Assembly: GCF_016405855.1 (NCBI RefSeq)
Contig: NZ_JAEFCA010000006.1
Location: 124,001-188,000 of the forward strand
DNA from: Flavobacterium sp. IB48
GTDB lineage: Bacteria > Bacteroidota > Bacteroidia > Flavobacteriales > Flavobacteriaceae
DNA length: 64,000 nucleotides
Reading direction: 5' to 3'
Shown here: positions 62,331 through 64,000 of the stretch, piece by piece
Numbering within the stretch: the first letter of the stretch is position 1
How the letters are laid out: the number at the start of each line of letters is the position of its first letter
Program-made: the position numbers and the translations under genes
The notes under the pieces: generated by a model
The model's database searches: none
The model's input: only the letters and a program-made list of their open reading frames with translations
Told to the model about the DNA's origin: nothing

Positions 62331-62549
62331 ATGTTATTAGCAACACAATTAAAGCGAGTATTTGTACTTAAAGACAAGGGACAGGTCATTATGCTGACCG
62401 ATCCGGAACCACATTGGAGCGTTGAAGCAGTACTTAATTTTTATGCCAACACCTACCCTATTTTAACTACCGCCAAAATCTCTGCGCCCGCCATCAAAGA
62501 TGATGCAGTCGAATATCGATTTGAAAGTGTTATGGGCACTAAAGGTTAA
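62331..62549 (+). CDS. PRTRC system protein C
   Basis: A 72-aa protein of the PRTRC_C family. It opens LLATQLKRVFVLKDKGQVIM and has the conserved LTDPEPHWSVEAVLNFYANT. It lies 25 bp after protein E and 16 bp before the 390-aa gene in the same operon. Function is unknown. Confidence 0.87.
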   Translation: MLLATQLKRVFVLKDKGQVIMLTDPEPHWSVEAVLNFYANTYPILTTAKISAPAIKDDAVEYRFESVMGTKG

Positions 62550-62565
62550 CCTAATTTTTAAAGCT

Positions 62566-63738
62566 ATGAACTATGCGAACAACTATTATATCGGGAACAA
62601 TCAAACCACCCAAAGAAAAACAACAAAAGCAGTTACACAAACAACTCAGCGAGTTCGCCCATTGGATGCAAAGCCCCAAAGATGCAAACGAAGTTCAGAA
62701 AGACAAACGCAAATCAGTACCTGCGGAGATGTTGCCAATGGTTTTCTAAAAACTTCTTTCTTACCTAGATTGCAAGAAACCAAAACGGTACTGGCTTGTC
62801 AGAAAACAGCAAAAATGGAAAAGGATTTTTATTGTTCCCTTTCCAGACTTGCCAAGCATTACGACATAGTGCCAATGCAAACAAGCCACTATGACTATCC
62901 CTACAATATGGCATTGGCTCTATGGGATGTCGAAGAAAAGCTAAAGGAACGTGTTTTGAATTGGCAGGAAATACGTTTGGTACAGGACAGAAAGAAAACT
63001 TACTTAATCAGCGAGGAGAAATACGACACAGGGACAACCCTGTATTATATTCCTATTGAACCGCTATATCAGATGTTGCACGACCGCAAGCGCAAAAAAA
63101 ATGCTCAACTGCTTTTATCGGTGTGCTCTTACCTGTACCATATTGCAAACATTCCATATTTCAGACAGGAAGAAAGCTATCTGTATTGGATGTACCAAAT
63201 GCACGAGGACTGGCTTGAGCAGGATGACGTAACAGACGAAACCGAGGTGTACAAACGTGAATTTGAAAAAGCAGAATTAATTGGAGACTGCATAGAACAA
63301 AAGATTTTTAATAACATTAATTTACAGGTATTTGAACAGCGTTTAAATTCTTTTAAAAACCGTGATGTATTTGATAACGATTGTTGGTACATAGCTTGTT
63401 CTGCTTTTTCCTTATATACAGAATACCCACATGCAACCATTTTCCGAAATGCGCCTGTAAAGGATGACCCCGAAAACGAGCAGGACGAAAACGAGACCAT
63501 TGGTATGGAAAAGTATATTTCCTTTATATCGCACACCAAAGGATGTTTATATGAAAGTATTTCCGAGAGTATCAACAATGAGTTTAACGAGTACGGTTCA
63601 ATGGAAGAACCAACCATTTATAAATGCTTTGACGGAAATGATATAATACAATCCAATCTCGATTTTGAAAGCAGGTTATTTCTCCTTTTAGACAATATAT
63701 GCAGTCTATTGTATAACTATAAAACAACAAGGAAATGA
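62566..63738 (+). CDS. Hypothetical PRTRC-locus protein (390 aa)
   Basis: A protein read from the ATG at 62566 (MNYANNYYIGNNQTTQRKTT); an upstream start at 62500 would overlap protein C. The first 100 residues are Gln/Thr/Lys-rich and low-complexity. The rest is helical (for example MALALWDVEEKLKERVLNWQ, LLLSVCSYLYHIANIPYFRQ) with an acidic linker near 320. Its place between proteins C and B matches the slot of PRTRC protein F, but the match is not certain. It overlaps the next gene by 4 bp (ATGA). Confidence 0.7.
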   Translation: MNYANNYYIGNNQTTQRKTTKAVTQTTQRVRPLDAKPQRCKRSSERQTQISTCGDVANGFLKTSFLPRLQETKTVLACQKTAKMEKDFYCSLSRLAKHYDIVPMQTSHYDYPYNMALALWDVEEKLKERVLNWQEIRLVQDRKKTYLISEEKYDTGTTLYYIPIEPLYQMLHDRKRKKNAQLLLSVCSYLYHIANIPYFRQEESYLYWMYQMHEDWLEQDDVTDETEVYKREFEKAELIGDCIEQKIFNNINLQVFEQRLNSFKNRDVFDNDCWYIACSAFSLYTEYPHATIFRNAPVKDDPENEQDENETIGMEKYISFISHTKGCLYESISESINNEFNEYGSMEEPTIYKCFDGNDIIQSNLDFESRLFLLLDNICSLLYNYKTTRK

Positions 63739-64000
63739 ATATTACAAACGATATGACGACAAGTTTTGGAACATTGTATCATCCAAAATCCGCCTTGGTT
63801 TTCTATAAAACCAAAGGAGTGGATACCGATATATATGTGGAACATTTTGATATGGATAAAAATGGGAACCCTATAAATGCTCATCCACTCACAGTAAGGG
63901 AAGCCGATGCACTGGCAAAGGCATTACAAATTGAAAAGAACAAGGATACAGCGTTTTTAAAATCCAATGGGATTCTACCGCCCAACATCCTGCATATTAA
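63735..64000 (+). CDS. PRTRC system protein B, N-terminal part (cut by window edge)
   Basis: The start ATG at 63735 overlaps the previous stop. The frame reads MNITNDMTTSFGTLYHPKSA, then LVFYKTKGVDTDIYVEHFDM and PLTVREADALAKALQIEKNK, and ends with PPNILHI, open at position 64000. This is the start of PRTRC protein B. It continues the E-C-(F)-B order seen in other elements. Confidence 0.8.
   Translation, partial: MNITNDMTTSFGTLYHPKSALVFYKTKGVDTDIYVEHFDMDKNGNPINAHPLTVREADALAKALQIEKNKDTAFLKSNGILPPNILHI

Overview
The window is AT-rich chromosomal DNA from a member of the Bacteroidota, most likely a Flavobacterium or close relative. The evidence is promoters of the TTTG-N19-TAnnTTTG type, SusC/OMP_b-brl-like outer-membrane receptors, and families such as DUF2490, DUF4494, DUF6428 and paired LemA/TPM proteins that are common in flavobacteria. 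Genus level is an inference from family content; no database search was possible.

Layout. (1) 1-14.3 kb is core-like: alaS (partial), an M23 peptidase, MerR, LemA and two TPM proteins, then an Rrf2 regulator, a very short Cys/Met-rich upstream ORF and a TonB receptor. A DUF2490 protein, a second large beta-barrel receptor, and the GTPases der and era follow. (2) At 14.4 kb lies an initiator tRNA gene. Its 3' end plus terminator is repeated perfectly 758 bp downstream and imperfectly again about 900 bp further on. Each interval holds one reverse-oriented gene, so this looks like a small cassette array grown at the tRNA. (3) 16-24 kb holds acidic and hypothetical proteins, a secreted actin/Ppx-fold-like protein, two DUF1254/DUF1214 lipoproteins, an ars operon (arsR, DUF6428, a small membrane protein, arsC) with two matching operator-like sites, and two copies of a multi-hairpin repeat with inverted ends. 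(4) 24-30 kb holds secreted proteins and a porin-aspartase-asparaginase operon in which both enzymes carry signal peptides, divergent from a TPR regulator. (5) 30-44 kb is mostly ordinary chromosome: Lrp, an EamA transporter, an alpha/beta hydrolase, a radical SAM/DUF4130 DNA-metabolism pair, GH130, an XRE membrane protein, a pepsin-like protein, DUF4494, GT39 and DUF4269.

(6) From 44.46 kb to the end is an integrated mobile element. It begins at a second, identical initiator tRNA gene, whose 3' end encodes (antisense) the last residues of a large serine recombinase. Next comes a leftward-transcribed defence island with its own clear promoter at 59.3 kb: a single-TRD HsdS-like protein, a small protein, hsdM, hsdS, a membrane effector plus a CD-NTase with a C-terminal AGS-C-like sensor (a minimal CBASS-like pair), a TIGR04141/DUF6119 protein, a PLD nuclease-like protein, hsdR and a YgjP-type metallopeptidase. 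The pair sits between the intact hsdS 3' end and a decayed copy of an hsdS 3' end. The last 4 kb (59.8-64 kb) has a visibly different composition and carries ssb, DUF932 and a PRTRC gene cluster typical of plasmids and integrative elements. The right end of the element lies outside the window.

The strongest candidates for new biology are the CD-NTase/TM pair nested in the type I R-M locus with its hsdS scar, the Cys/Met-rich leader ORF between Rrf2 and the TonB receptor, the tRNA-anchored cassette array, and the multi-hairpin repeat with inverted ends.
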